A DNA stretch of 14,645 nucleotides from Treponema sp. (GTDB lineage Bacteria; Spirochaetota; Spirochaetia; Treponematales; Treponemataceae): positions 1-14,645 of the forward strand of contig JALNVF010000083.1 of the NCBI GenBank assembly GCA_023231445.1, read 5' to 3'. This document shows positions 14,436 to 14,645 of the stretch, in pieces. Every line of letters starts with the position of its first letter. The first letter of the stretch is position 1. A program made the position numbers and the translations under genes. The notes beneath the pieces were generated by a model. It had not been told where the DNA came from. It searched no databases and saw nothing but the letters and a program-made list of their open reading frames with translations.

Positions 14436-14645
14436 TCTTTGATTAGTCCTGCCTTTTCGCACAATAATCGAAATTGAACACACCGCGAGCTGAACGAGTC
14501 ATTTCCGGAATATACCAAAAACAGCATATCATATCCGGTGTTCAGATGTGTTTTAAATAAACGATAGACTTCCCGGCTGTACCGTTTAGACAGATTCCTC
14601 TGCACTGCGTTACCGTATCCACGGGGTAAAGGAAAACCTATACGA
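14432..14645 (-). CDS. rnpA: Ribonuclease P protein component, C-terminal part
   Basis: The last 70 codons of rnpA; the N-terminus lies beyond the right edge. The frame reads RIGFPLPRGYGNAVQRNLSK at the window edge, then RYSREVYRLFK, which is the RNR basic helix of RnpA (usual form GNAVxRNRxKRxxRE). It then gives GYDMLFLVYSGNDSF, the final beta strand, and a C-terminal helix ending EKAGLIKE. The protein binds RNase P RNA and helps 5' processing of pre-tRNA. Its TGA overlaps the yidD ATG by four bases, so translation is coupled. rpmH and dnaA would be expected next, outside the window. Confidence 0.9.
   Translation of the reverse strand, partial: RIGFPLPRGYGNAVQRNLSKRYSREVYRLFKTHLNTGYDMLFLVYSGNDSFSSRCVQFRLLCEKAGLIKE

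Noticed and set aside
1..14645. Mobile elements, CRISPR array, toxin-antitoxin or defence island
   Set aside because: No regularly spaced repeats, transposase or integrase motifs, tRNA att sites or small paired toxin-antitoxin frames were found; the genes are housekeeping or metabolic with similar base composition.

Overview
The window reads as ordinary chromosomal DNA from a low-to-moderate GC, host-associated spirochaete, most likely a Treponema species. Pointers are the relaxed spirochaetal lipobox (YIS-C) on the left-edge lipoprotein, the rnpA-yidD-yidC-jag order, the cyclophilin+FKBP lipoprotein, and the general protein flavour. The genus is an inference; the sequence contains no rRNA or marker gene that would settle it. 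I see no tRNA, rRNA, CRISPR array, insertion sequence, phage gene or clear foreign island.

Layout, left to right. (1) 1-525, minus strand: the N-terminal 175 codons of a secreted lipoprotein with beta-propeller-like repeats. (2) 795-3460: an aspartate/glutamate-type racemase whose 3' end overlaps that of a convergent LysR regulator. The regulator is divergent from a YeiH-family (UPF0324) membrane protein, an arrangement like yeiE/yeiH in enterobacteria. (3) 3566-5138: a two-subunit iron-sulfur L-serine dehydratase (sdaAB-sdaAA) with overlapping genes. (4) 5148-6098, minus strand: a ten-helix DMT/EamA transporter, divergent from (5) 6166-9665, plus strand: an HD-domain phosphohydrolase, QueH (last step of queuosine synthesis), a full-length ArgA-type N-acetylglutamate synthase and xanthine phosphoribosyltransferase. 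A strong hairpin at 9728-9762 then closes both strands. (6) 9790-14645, minus strand: six closely packed genes read leftwards, rnpA (partial)-yidD-yidC-jag (khpB)-secreted unknown-cyclophilin/FKBP lipoprotein. This is the usual origin-proximal membrane-insertion cluster, extended by two exported proteins, so rpmH/dnaA probably lie just beyond the right edge.

How the genes fit together: the left two thirds is mostly small-molecule metabolism, chiefly amino acids (racemase, serine deamination to pyruvate, arginine-pathway entry, a possible metabolite exporter), plus tRNA modification and purine salvage. The right third is envelope biogenesis: YidD and YidC insert membrane proteins, Jag/KhpB is an RNA-binding partner, and the last two genes encode an exported unknown and a two-domain prolyl isomerase that probably acts outside the cytoplasmic membrane.

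The most interesting non-gene signal is that several genes lack a Shine-Dalgarno sequence and instead carry a -10-like hexamer 6-9 bases before the ATG, as expected for leaderless mRNAs. The clearest case is argA, where the queH stop codon doubles as the TG of an extended -10 element. The most interesting protein is the fused cyclophilin-FKBP lipoprotein. I did not find a convincing wholly new multi-gene system.
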